Shown: one piece after another, positions 30,841 to 41,777 of the stretch
Position numbering within the stretch: position 1 is the stretch's first letter
Layout of the letters: each line of letters opens with the position of its first letter
From: Viola odorata
Lineage: Eukaryota > Streptophyta > Magnoliopsida > Malpighiales > Violaceae
Direction of reading: 5' to 3'
Assembly: GCA_963691705.1 (NCBI GenBank)
Contig: OY829542.1
Span: 23,732,579 to 23,796,578 of the forward strand
DNA length: 64,000 nucleotides
The notes under the pieces: model-generated
Told to the model about the DNA's origin: nothing
Databases searched by the model: none
The model's input: only the letters and a program-made list of their open reading frames with translations
Made by a program: the position numbers and the translations under genes

Positions 30841-31616
30841 TATTGACTGATAGAGGCTAAACATTACTTAGGTGGGCTGGATCCGTCCCTGCAGATGAGA
30901 ATGAATCAGGGAGAGAGGGTGAGAATGGTCTCTGTCTGGATGAGAGAGTGAGGGTGAGAATGAATTAGGGAGTGAGGGAGAGCGGTGGTTGGCGGCGATT
31001 GGTGGTGATGGGTGAGTAGATCGGGTACCGCGGCGGTGATGATGGCTGAGAGAGGGAGAGGGATGAGTGAGAGCATGATGGACGCGTTTGAGGGAAAAGG
31101 AGAGGTTGAGGGTCTGCGGTGTTTGGCGGTGGTGATTCGGCGGTAGTGGTGGTGTGAGACAAAGTGTTATGGTGAGAGTGATAGCGATGATGGAGGGGAT
31201 GGTGGTGCTGGTCGGCGACGATTGAGGAGATGGTGGTGCTATGGTGGTTGGTGGTGATGGGTTTGGTGATTGAGAGTGGTGATTGAGAGGGATGAGATAA
31301 GAGGGGAATGGAGGTGGTGGGCCCACCCGTGAACTGTTCATCCGACATGGCAAACCAACGTGGCAACGGTGGGGTGCTGACGTGGTAAATAATGGAAGTC
31401 GTTGATGCCATGTCAGATTTCTGTAACGGGAGGAGGGTGATTGAACAATAACCGTGACGACTAGGGGGGTAATTAAAAAAAAAAAAACTACAGGTTGTGA
31501 TTAATCAATACATTAAAGTCCAGAGTTGTTTTATGTCTTTTTCCCAACAATTTTTTAATAAAATGATTAAAAAGTTATTTAATTTAAATTTTTAATGAAT
31601 TAAAATGACCAACCTT

Positions 31617-31660
31617 TTATTTTATTTTTATTTTATTTTATTTTATTTTATTTTATTGAA
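31617..31660. repeat. (TTTTA)n microsatellite
   Basis: Runs of TTTTA with a few TTTTTA interruptions. Confidence 0.85.
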
Positions 31661-32049
31661 ATAAACAGAATAAATATTGAGTAATGATACATATAACATT
31701 TAAATATTCTACTTTTATTGTATAAATTAATTGATTGATTAAATTAACCCAGTATTAATTGATAATCATAGGTACGTAATAACTAACATGTTATTTTAAT
31801 ATGTTTCTTCAAATAATATTAATAAAAATTACATTTGAAAATTTATGGAAAATATTTTCCATATGGGATAAAGTAAATATTTTAATGCCCTACATTAATG
31901 CATATTTTCTACTGAATTTTATCATTTCATGTGTAAATATAATAATAACATAACTAATGTATATAGCTAATTAATATTATAAAAAAAATAAGAATTCGTG
32001 CTTGCATATACTGATAGACAACTTAAATCATAATAGTATCAATTAGTTA

Positions 32050-32282
32050 CTCCCTCCGTCCCTTAAAGGATGCCGTTTACTATTCCGGCGAGTATTTCAA
32101 GGCGGCCAGAATAGTAGCTATATGACCCCGAAAAAATTCGTACTTTTTTTTTAACGTACGTAAATCTTTTACCTACGTTAGAAAAAAAGTACGAATTTTT
32201 TCGGGGTCATATAGCTACTATTCCAGCCGCCTTGAAATGCGCGCCGAAATAGTAAATGACATCCTTTAAGGGACGAAGGGAG
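32050..32282. mobile_element. Palindromic Stowaway MITE, 233 bp
   Basis: CTCCCTCCGTCCCTTAAAGG at the left, inverse at the right, TA on both sides. Arms of about 115 bp are over 85 percent identical by eye and leave a loop of a few bases. Length is identical to the element at 24809 and the core GAAAAAAAGTACGAATTTTT is shared. Confidence 0.88.
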
Positions 32283-33039
32283 TATCAAATAATACCAAAT
32301 AGAGTGAGATAAAAAAATGACCTAATAATGCTAAACATAAGAAAATGAGAGTTGTATTTCACATTTTACTAAGAAGATTAGAGAAGGACTTATTATATTC
32401 ATTAGGGAAAATAAAACTTCTCCGAAATAAAGAGAGAAATGAGTGGAGATTATAAATATGATAAAATTGGTTTTTTTTCAAATTCTCATCTAAGGAATAA
32501 GAGACCCAAAATGTGTGTTTCCACTAAAATAAAAACATCTAAATTTTTTATCACTATAGTTTAGTGTTGAATCAAAATAATCTTATAATAGATGATTTTT
32601 TTTAGATGGAAACCTTATAGGTGAAGAAATTTGTCCCATTATCAAAAACAAAGAATTGCCATGAAAAAATTATTTCTTTTTCTTTTCTAAAGTTTTATAA
32701 TGCCAATTAATTTGGGATACTAAAAGAGGAATCAATTGGTCGACATATTGAATTATGAAATGCAATTATACTTTCTAACAACAACAACATATAAATTGCG
32801 ACATTGTTAGTTTTGCTAATTATGTAATTTTTATATGAAAAATTAAATTAAAAAAAACGAAACACAAGTAGTAAAAAGAAAAAAGATAAGATTCATATAG
32901 ATGTAATCAAATTAGGATTCTACCATGTGCAAAACAAAACAAAAAAAAAGGAAAAGTCCTGCTAAATTGAGTTCCATGTTTGCGTGGAAAGAATAAAAAA
33001 ACCGTAAAAAATCATAAAATAAAATAAATTATTAGACGA

Positions 33040-33826
33040 AAAAGCATGCACAATGGACGAATAGTTTCCCAAAATAATGCCCACAGCAACCTTGATATTG
33101 CACACTTAACAGAAAAATTATATAATGCACTAGCTACTCTACCGTGGAGTTTTATGAAGCTAAAATTTTGACTAAAGCAATCACATTAGAAGAGAACCCA
33201 AAAAACGAACCTCGAGTTTAAAACAAACGTAAATTTTAATCCGCTCTAAAATTTATCAGGCACATAACTCGCGGCTTGGTGTGCTAGTTTGGACATTGAT
33301 TACTAGACCTAGTCGGAAGAAGTAACATCACGTAGCAGCATCTCCACCACTTGGCTCATGGTGGGTCTTGCATTTCTGTCTTCATTTACACAATCCATAG
33401 CCACCCGGACAAGAATCTCCATCTCCCACTTATCATACTTCCCTTCCAACTTGGGGTCTATGATCAATTCCATCCATGACAAACCAACTGTTACAGTAGG
33501 ACCCCTTGTTTCCCTACAATTCGGTGTAGATGATGATATCTTCACTGTGGCTATATTCGTGGGGAAGGTTGAGCTAGTTAGATTTCTGGTTACATATTTA
33601 TTAGTTTCGTTTGGTTTTTATTTTTGCTTGTTCTAACTTTTTAGCTTGTATCTTGGTCCTTCAAGGGCTTATTGTCATGTTCTCACGACTCTCTTTTAAT
33701 AAATCTCACTATTTATTAAAAAAAAAAACTTCTTTGACCCATGAGCTCAGACTTGTTTCCCCTGTCATCACTAACGGGCTCTTTTCGGTCACCATCACTA
33801 ACAAAACCATCTCATAGCTGTAAATA
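33040..33826 (-). pseudogene. Partial inverted copy of the receptor kinase locus (kinase 3' end and downstream DNA)
   Basis: Minus strand 33497-33312 reads SWMELIIDPKLEGKYDKWEM through EMLLRDVTSSD, almost identical to the C-terminus of the kinase at 46944-49318. 33729-33826 matches the preceding LVMVTGK..SWVRE segment. Similarity continues 3' of the stop to about 33040, matching 49319-50325 apart from the MITE at 49353, which is absent here. A 237-bp insertion ending in an A run (33492-33728) splits the kinase part. There is no start and no complete domain. Confidence 0.85.
33492..33728 (+). mobile_element. Insertion resembling the 3' tail of a LINE
   Basis: Inserted in the kinase fragment relative to its paralogue. 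It has the look of a plant L1 3' tail: TTTTTAGCTTGT, CTCTTTTAATAAATCTCACT, then 11 A. It replaces about 8 bp of the kinase sequence. No clear TSD. Confidence 0.5.
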
Positions 33827-34301
33827 ATTAATATATTCGATAATATTTATAAATAAATTAACAAAAAGATAATGGATAGAAGCAACCTGATGATTGAAGC
33901 ACATCACGGACCCTATCCTTAAAGAAGAAATGTTCCGTCTGCACAAGGTATTAAAACCGCTTTTCTTAAAAAATACGACAATTAGTTGAAGTTTTTAGGT
34001 GCGACCAAAAGTTTTTCCGAACTGACAAATACTCATGATCACAATTTTTTTTCTAAAATACAATATATATAATAGTATATATGTGTATGTTTATGCCTAA
34101 TAGCTCACTAGTATTATTATTTACATACTTATATACACTAGGTAGCTTGGGCACGTGCGGTAATTTTTTATATGAAATTAAATTGTTTGTTTTAGATCTT
34201 GATTATAAATTAATTTCGGTCATTTGAAATAGATAACGTAACTTAATAGAATTTAAATATTATTCTAAGGTAATATAATATACCATATAAATTATTAAGC
34301 A

Positions 34302-34416
<115 letters not shown>

Positions 34417-34715
34417 AGATGACATAGCTTAATAGTATTTAAATATTGTTAAAGTATTATAACCAAGTATATAAATTGTTAAGCATGCTAATAATAATTA
34501 TTAATTATAAAGTGATTTTATAAATTTTCTTGCTTGATCTTTTTGATGAGGGGCTCATACTCATATAATTCATCAAATTTCTTGTTCTTGAGTCTTGTTC
34601 CCTTCCTTATTTCTTTTTTGCTTTCACCTTCAATATGTTCATCAATGAGTTTAAATCTTATATCCCTCATCGTTTGTGTTTTCTGCTCCTCTTCAATGTC
34701 TTCGTCAATGAGTAT

Positions 34716-36715
34716 TGTTGCTAACCGATTTTTGATTTTAATTTTTTTTGTCAAAACATTTTTCACATTTTTAAACTTCATTTTTCTAAAATCACACGTC
34801 CGTTCATTTTTATCCAAATGATGTTTATTTTTATGCTTCATGTCATTTAAATTTTGTTTTGTACTTTTTTCGCATTTTTATCGATTTTCCCGTTCGAACT
34901 CGTATCGGTTCCGAATAAAATTCTTGAAACCGAGGGTCGGCCAATTTCACTCATTAGCTACTTATTTTTTATTATCATTTTAACTCGCACTATCTCGTTG
35001 CGTTTCGTTCAATTTTTATTTTTAGCAATTTTTACGTTCGAACTTTTATCGCTTACGAGCGAATTTTTTTAGAACTATATGACAAACTTTTCGTCACTTA
35101 CTGTGTACTAATTACTTTCTTCTATTTTAGTCAATATTTTAGCATTTTTGGTTCGAGTTTTTATGCATTTGCAGGCGAGATTACTCGTACCTTCGGCTCG
35201 AGCTCAAAAATCAAAGGGAAGTCAACCTTTCATCACAACCGTTGATCTGGTTGACCAAGCAAGTCAAACCAGATCAAACGGTCCCCTAATTTCCTTGTCA
35301 TTAAGCCATCCTACCACCTTTGGTTCATGAACCAGACGGCTCGTCCACTGCTACTCCCTTGCTCCTCAAGTCTTTCCTCGATCACCACTCCCGAACAAGA
35401 TCAGAACAACCTCACATCGGGCACTGCTCATCGTCGCGCTCCTCACGCCCAAAGAACGACCACGCGCAGTGGCTCATCACCGACCTACCTCCTTATAAAT
35501 AGCAAGCTCGCGCGAACGTTTCTCCTCGCCAATTCACGAACAACTTCTCCCTCTCTAGCACTGGTCTCTATCACGAACAACTACTTACTTCAACCCTTTG
35601 GTTAAAGTTACACCCAGTTCAAAATTTCGTTGTTTGTTTAGCATTTTTAAGCAATTATTTTCAAAAATTATTCGTTCGTGTTTTGAAGAAAATCTTGGCT
35701 GTTTTGTTTTAAAAAAAATCTAGTTCATCTCTAAATTAATTTCGTTGCTTTAATTCATTGGATTACTGGTCATTTCAAACGAATTTCAAGTTTTTTTCAA
35801 TTAAAAATTAATTAGTTTTTTAATTAATTAACCATTGTTTTGTTAAAAGTAATTTGCTGTAATTATTCCATTAAATTGCTGAAGTGATGCTGATCATTTT
35901 GGTATAAACGGCGTCGGAAACAGTGCACTGTTCGCTAGACCTTGGTCGTCGGCAGTGGCGCCAGCGACGCAAGGTTAGGGATGATGAATAGGAGAGAGCC
36001 GTTGCTCTCTCTATTTGAAATGTTGGCCTGGGCCGCGCAGGCCTAAACTAGGAGGCGCGCCTTGCGAGCGCGCATAAAGAGGGAAGGCTGGGCTTTCGGC
36101 CCAGCACATGGAGGCAGCAGATGGGTTGTCTCAGCCCAAGCTGAGCTGGGCTTAGCCCAGCGGGCCGAGCCCATTTCTTTAAGCCCATTGTTTTTTTGTG
36201 CCATCGTCGCACATGTACTATTTATTTATTTTTCGCACACTTGTACTATTTATTTAATTTTCGCGCACTTGTAATATTTATTTATTTCTCGTATGCTTGT
36301 AATATTTATTTATTCTCATATGCTTGTTTATTTCCGCATATACGCTTGTATGTATGATTATATAGAATTGCTAGAATTTAATTAATCTATTGGGTATGAT
36401 CACATAAATTATAATTTTTATGAGCATATGATTTTAAACACCTCTTTTATCCGGTAACCTTTTTTAGGATGTGACTCGGGTGCCTAACACCTTCCCGAGT
36501 CCATAATACGACCCTGAACCGCTGTTCTCGGGTTTAGACCCTTTTGCCTTAGCTTTTTATTTTGTTTTCTGCCATGTCCTAAAATGATAGGTTCCCTAAA
36601 CCTAGAAACAAAATAGGGTGGCGACTTCATTGCATCATGTGAGATGAGTCTGATTTCGTCTCACATCTCGTCCCAAATCCGCGTCGCGCAAAAATTCCAA
36701 AAAAGGGGTGCGACA
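34716..36715 (+). mobile_element. Solo LTR of a Tat/Ogre-type element, 2000 bp
   Basis: Starts TGTTGCTAACCGATTTTTG and ends GGGGTGCGACA, with the exact 5-bp TSD AGTAT at 34711-34715 and 36716-36720. No internal element sequence is present, so it is a product of LTR recombination. Its end resembles the inverted LTR end at 50728 (GTGGCGACTTCATTGCAT; GACTCGGGTGCCTAACACCTT). A TATAAATA box lies at 35494-35501. It sits in the Helitron RPA-like tail, whose frame continues across the insertion. Confidence 0.9.
35238..35282. promoter_or_regulatory. Inverted W-box dyad in the solo LTR
   Basis: ACCGTTGATCTGGTTGAC faces GTCAAACCAGATCAAACGGT across an 7-bp gap. Each arm contains TTGAC, the WRKY-binding core. 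It lies about 210 bp upstream of the TATA box. The same dyad is in the LTR at 53839-53886. Confidence 0.6.
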
Positions 36716-37351
36716 AGTATCAGTGTGGGCAAAATAATTACTTCCTCATCTTATTTTTTGTCTCTCTTCTTTTTCGTCTTGGTTGATTTTTTAGCTTGTT
36801 CTTGATCATCTTCTTCTTTGATTTTCTTGATTCGCCTGCTTTTTTTTCCCATCTTGTTATTCTTGCTTTTATCCTTGTTGTATTGTTCATATTTTTTTTC
36901 AGTTGCATTATTTATTCGAAGTTTATTTTGCTAGCTCCTTTTCCAAACTACTGATAATAACTCCTCGTCTTCATTATTTTGTTCTTCAGATGACGTCCTC
37001 TTTTTAGTTGCATGAACCTCTTCAGCGATAAATGCATTCCTCTATCGTTCGCTCTCATTTTTTCGGTGACCTTGACTAAGAAATCAAATTCCTTATCCTT
37101 GCAAGCTATCATTTTTCTATAGTATGACGACTTCTCTTTTTCCTGTTACATTGAGAATAATATTAGTATTTTTTCTGTATTAAAATTAATTTAGTACCAC
37201 TATTCTAAAAAAATTACCTTATCGTCAATTAGTGTTTCTGTCTCATAAAAAAGAACAATTGTTGCTTCATTCTCACCATCATTAACTTGTAACCTCAGCA
37301 GGTACCTGAAATTGTAAGTGTGGTGTTAAGTACTATAAAATGGGCTGAGGT

Positions 37352-38818
37352 TAGGGGTGAGAATTCGGATTTCGGATCAGAATCCGACAAGTTCGGATCG
37401 GATAAGTTCGGATTCGGATAATTTCGGATCGGATTTTTTTGAATTTTTTGTTAGGGAATCCGAAACCAATCCAGCAAGTTCGGAATCAGATCATTTCGGT
37501 CGGATTTTTGGATTTTTTCCAAATTTGTACGTGCCAAAATTGTAATTTATTTTCTATGTGCATGCCAAAAAAATATTCAAATCAAAGCCTAAGTAATTGT
37601 AATTTCATCACATACTCAAAGCATAAGTAATTGTAATTGTAATTGTTATCAAAGCATGAATGCAAACAGGATGATGAAGGCCAACAGTTGTGGTGAGCTG
37701 ATGTCGAAATTTAGTTCGTGCTTTAAAGCTCGAGTTTAGAAAAATATCACCGATATCAAAATTGGCGAAGCATTCAATCGGGACCGTAATCGCGAACTCG
37801 ATACCTACAAAAAAATGACAACGAGTTAGTTCGTGATTTAATTTAAAAACCTATCGACGTATATTCCGGGCCCACAAATCCGAGCCAAAACTTTATTCTT
37901 TTCTTTTATTTTTCTTGGGTTGGGTACCTATATCACCGATTAGTTAGTAACGAGTAGTAAATAAAAATAAGCAAAGTAAGACACATGTAAAAAAAATAAA
38001 AACCAATGGGCTGACCCAAGCTCACTCTATTTCTTTCCTTGACTGACCCAACCTCACTCTATTTCTTTATTCCTTTCCTATTTCTCATGCTCCGCACTCC
38101 TCTCCTCTCCTCTTCCTTCCTTCCTTTATTTTTTCCCCTTTCTCTTTTCTTTTATTTCTTTTTCTTTCTTTGCTCTCCTCCTTGCTGCAGACCTCACTCT
38201 TCCTCTATTTCCATTAATTTTCTTTCCTTTTTTTTTATTCTTTCTCTGCTCTAAAAGACAACACACACAAAACACAATAACGGAAGTGATTTTTGGGTCG
38301 GATTTAGTTGTTGATGGACACAGTGGCGGTTTAGGTTAATGGCAGCAGTGGCGGTTTTGGTGAGGGGTGGTTTAATTAATTGGGTGGTTTTAATTTGGTG
38401 ATGAGTGGTTCGGATGTTTGGCAGTGATGGTCGGAGGCGATGCTGGTAGGTTTGGCAGCGACGTTTGGTGCTGGATTTGGGTGTTTCGGGTGAGGGGATC
38501 GGGATTGATTGGTGATTTGGGATATTGGGCTGGGTTGGTGTCGGCGGCGGTGTGGTTGTGGGTTTGGTTTTTTTGGTAATGGAGGAGATTGTTTGGTGAT
38601 TTATGGTGATTGAGGAGGTGGGTTTGGTGCCGGATTTATGGTGCAGATAATTTAGTTTGTCGGAATCAGTCGGACTCCAACAATCCGACCGTCGGAATCC
38701 GAAACTGTTCGGATTCCGACGGCCTCCTCCGAATAAGCATCCGATACCTTGTCGGATCAGGTCGGATGGGTGAGCTCAGATAAGATCGGTCGGATCCATG
38801 GATCCGTGCTCACCCCTA
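37352..38818. mobile_element. Non-autonomous hAT element, 1467 bp, in the RPA-like intron
   Basis: TAGGGGTGAG at the left and CTCACCCCTA at the right, with the exact 8-bp TSD GCTGAGGT (37344-37351 and 38819-38826). Subterminal clusters of TCGGAT lie on both sides (37360-37510 and, mostly as ATCCGA or TCGGA, 38655-38810). The centre has no ORF with recognisable homology. Confidence 0.9.
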
Positions 38819-39593
38819 GCTGAGGTAAGTTTTTATAAAGAATTTTATGTTTAGCTATGTGCAGGAAAGAACATGGTATACATAGAGATGTGTCCTCTTA
38901 TAAACCATTTAAAACCTATTAAAATAACTTGATGTTGACTAACAACCGTAGGTTTACCATTTGCACATCTCACCACTTATAAAGTCCTCAATTTGTTATC
39001 CTTTGACTCTAATATAGCATGGACAATAAATGCCAATATCAAACAAAGAGAAATAAATAAAAACATAAAATAAAATGACAATATGTTGGGCAAAATAGAA
39101 TTGAAACAGAGAAATATCATCAAGAGAAGTCTAAATAGTCTAAAACTAATAGGAGGCTGCAGACTGCTTGTGAGAAGCTTGGAGACTAGTTAGAGACCTA
39201 ATCTCTCTCAAACTATTTAACTTCTATTTTCAAATATAGTTTTTAAGGATTTTAGGAGGATGTTTACCTATTTAAAACTACTTAACGTCTATAATTTGCC
39301 GATAGATATTTTTATGTTTAAAATAAAATAATTAAATTTTTAAGTTGTTAGGAATTACCTTGCAATTGTCTCAACGCAACTTTCACACATGTCACATGTT
39401 GCTTGACCCTCACTCATGTCAGATACTTTTTTCCCGCACTTTTTACATGATTCATACTAAGGTTGTTTTTTATTGATCACTTCGGTAATAGTTGCTGTTA
39501 GGACATAGAAAGACTGCAAAGTAATAATAAGAGTTAATGTTAGTTTTTTCATTTATGCTCATAACTAATTATGTTGCTTTATGGTTGGTACCT

Positions 39594-40918
39594 GTTGTTT
39601 TGATGATGCAATTTTGTTAGCAATTTGTTCTATAGTTGCTGGAGCAGATCTCAACATTTATGTGGCAACCATATCTTGTAAGCAAGTAAGAGTTATATGA
39701 CACTACCCATCGGTTATCAAGCTCTTTGTTCTTCTTAATTATTTTTCGCCCATTGTCTCTTCTTTGATATACTCCCTCCGGTGCAAAATAAACGACGTTT
39801 TCCTACGGATTCTTACTGTTCATAATACTTGTTATTTTATCTTTTTCGAAGCCAATATTTTATACAAATGATAATTTTTTTTATGCATCAACCCAATTTG
39901 ATGATGGTGTTTTAATTTGAGTGAAAATTGGGAGTAAAAATGAAACAATATGGAATAAAATAAGATCAAAGATCATGGTGAAACGGATTTTTACTATCCT
40001 AAAGTTATTTATTTTGCACCGGAGGGAGTATTAGATAACCATCTTTTCCAGCCACAATTGTAGAAGAAAAACCACGTGGATAGTGAAATTTGCATTTTTT
40101 ATTTTCCATACAACCACATTTTTTATTACTATCTCAAGATGGACCATGCATTATATGTTTGGTCACTAATTGAAAAGGTAAAGGTTCTTCATTCTCATAT
40201 GGTATTTCAGTACAAACAAATTTGTCAAACTGATCAGAACAAATAATTTTGTAACCTTCTTCGAGTATGACTAACATATGAATGTGTGACATTCACATGA
40301 ACATGTGCAACTACTTTTCCAAATACTTGTTTCTTAAAAACTTGATCTTTGAGATCTTGAACTTTTGCTCGAAAGACCCTCACAACTAAATTAGGACGGT
40401 TGTGTGCAAGTTCCCCTTCTGTAAGCTGATCTTAAATCTCTTTCCAATTTGGATTACATGTCATAGTAATAAACAAATCAGGCTTCCCAAAATGCTTTCA
40501 TCAATTTCTTCATAATGCTTTCATCCAAGTTAGCATTCTCAATTCTCATCCTATCGTGTAGCTCATTATCAGTATCGTAAAAATAAAGTTGAAAATACAC
40601 TGGATTATTCTCTATGGGCACCAATCCGGGAAGATTGTGATATGCCTGACCTTGAGCTTGTGGAGGAATGAACTTGAAGCAATATGTAAAAGATGCATTA
40701 CTTGATGCAATTGCTGAAGTAGCAGATGCAAATTTGCTGACAGGGCAAGAACATCTTTTGACCAAGACAGACTGCATATCTTCCATTCTGAGTGTGGCCG
40801 TCGATTGCTCGATTAAATCTTTCGAACAGAGAATGGACATAACTCAAGTTCTGGCAACAGTGGGAAACATCAAAAGAAGATTCCTACCAACAAATAACTT
40901 AATAGGTAGGTTAATTAA
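39594..40918 (-). pseudogene. Helitron Rep/helicase-like N-terminal domain, degenerate
   Basis: 40660-40490 reads GQAYHNLPGLVPIENNPVYFQLYFYDTDNELHDRM, the start of the Helitron helicase-like domain. The strand continues with AHNRPNLVVRVFRAKVQDLK and KQVFGKVVAHVHV (40430-40290), LVTKHIMHGPS, KCKFHYPRGF, then RRDNGR..NKELDNRWVVSYNSYLLTRYGCHINVE (39770-39610). The two-His HUH segment is missing between VAHVHV and LVTKHIMHG, stops and frameshifts occur, and a Stowaway sits inside. After NVEICS the sequence passes to the RPA-like gene without a helicase domain, so the RepHel protein was deleted internally. Confidence 0.78.
39772..40028. mobile_element. Stowaway MITE, 257 bp, in the Helitron Rep
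   Basis: CTCCCTCCGGTGCAAAATAA at the left, inverse at the right, TA on both sides. It interrupts the Rep-like reading at the DGYL/RRDNGR segment. Same family as 22167, opposite orientation. Confidence 0.88.
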
Positions 40919-41774
40919 TTGAATAACTTAATTAATTAAAATATATTCACTAAATTATTGTTTAAAAGTCTATTACACCTTTAATTTTTTTAATAATTTA
41001 AGGGTATAATAGTAATTTAATGAAATAAGACTCTTCGTACTTTTTATATAGTATAGATATGCACATATTTTCTCTACTCCGATATTTTTTTATGTTAATT
41101 AGTGCAATACCACTGTTTAAATAGGAGATCATACTGTATATAATTAATATTAATATTAAAGGTTCCATATACTACCACCTTAATTGCTACCCAACGGCAC
41201 TATAAAATGGTAATAACCCATGTCAAACGTTTCATGAAATCAATTAATTAATTTATTATATATTAATAATTATTGAAATTATAAATCGTATAATAAATTT
41301 CCAACATATACGATAATAGCCGCCATCCAAATCCTGTTCAAAAATTTGTACTAATACGATCACAATCCCTACCACAATTGTACTTCAACTTTGTATCTTG
41401 ACTTAGGATTTCAGTTTAATTATTTTTTTAAAGATGATTAGGATTACTGATTATGGTTTTTTACGTAGAATAATTATGCAGTACATTCGAAGTTACATAT
41501 GAGAGAATTTTAAATTTTAAATTTTGAAAATACTATAAATCTAGTTAGTAATGAGATAAACCCCAAATGAATTTATTCACGTATAACCACTTATTAGTTT
41601 AGATGTATGTCTAATTAGAATACCAAATGCGATGGGACAAGTTTATGGGCAATTCTTCTTATTTCTTACTATAAAAATAATAAAAGAAAAAGAAAAATTA
41701 ACTTAAAAAGAATCTGATTGGTTGTACACGTCTTTTGTCCACGCCAATCGGGAAAAGTGCAGCCTAGGTTCTCA
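40919..41774. other. AT-rich intergenic DNA, nothing recognised
   Basis: No ORF or element boundary supported. One Helitron end may lie here, but I could not find a convincing CTRR-hairpin or TC terminus. Confidence 0.4.
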
Positions 41775-41777
41775 TAA

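Larger units (their letters stand above)
29970..30891. mobile_element. hAT element, 922 bp, inserted in the Pack-MULE
   Basis: CAGGGACGGATC at both ends (right one inverted). Flanking 8-mers CAAATGAG (29962-29969) and CAGATGAG (30892-30899) differ at one position. The left part is related to the hAT MITE at 27644. The right part holds two tRNA-derived sequences. Confidence 0.82.
29112..31545. mobile_element. Pack-MULE-like element carrying a THI1/THI4 fragment
   Basis: Inverted terminal repeats of about 150 bp: GGGAAAAAGACATAAAACAA, CTTTAATGTATTGATTAATC and GTTACAGAAATCT blocks occur inverted at 31400-31545 with high similarity. The flanking 9-mers ATAACTTTT and AACAATTTT match at only 6 of 9, so a TSD is not proven. 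Long TIRs plus a captured, intron-bearing host fragment fit a Pack-MULE. A hAT element interrupts it at 29970. Confidence 0.7.
34512..39650 (-). pseudogene. RPA1-like (replication protein A) ORF of a Helitron, broken
   Basis: Single-stranded DNA-binding proteins of this type accompany plant Helitrons. An exon near 39515-39360 reads SFYVLTATITEVINKKQ, a stop where Trp is expected, then YESCKKCGKKV...CDMC, a Cys4 zinc ribbon of the RPA C-terminal fold. The donor after 39359 and the acceptor before 37305 join in frame to YLLRLQVNDGENEATIVLFYETE (37305-37218), the rest of the fold. A third exon follows from 37142, and a Lys/Glu-rich tail runs down to 34512. A hAT element fills the second intron and a solo LTR splits the tail. 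The in-frame stop makes it a pseudogene. Confidence 0.72.

Noticed and set aside
30868..31411. Pro/Ser/His-rich minus-strand ORFs
   Set aside because: They come from a GGTGGTGATGG-type low-complexity stretch in the Pack-MULE; two frames are open at once.
29103..31554. 9-bp TSD for the Pack-MULE-like element
   Set aside because: The best flanking 9-mers match at only 6 of 9 positions, so I do not claim a TSD.
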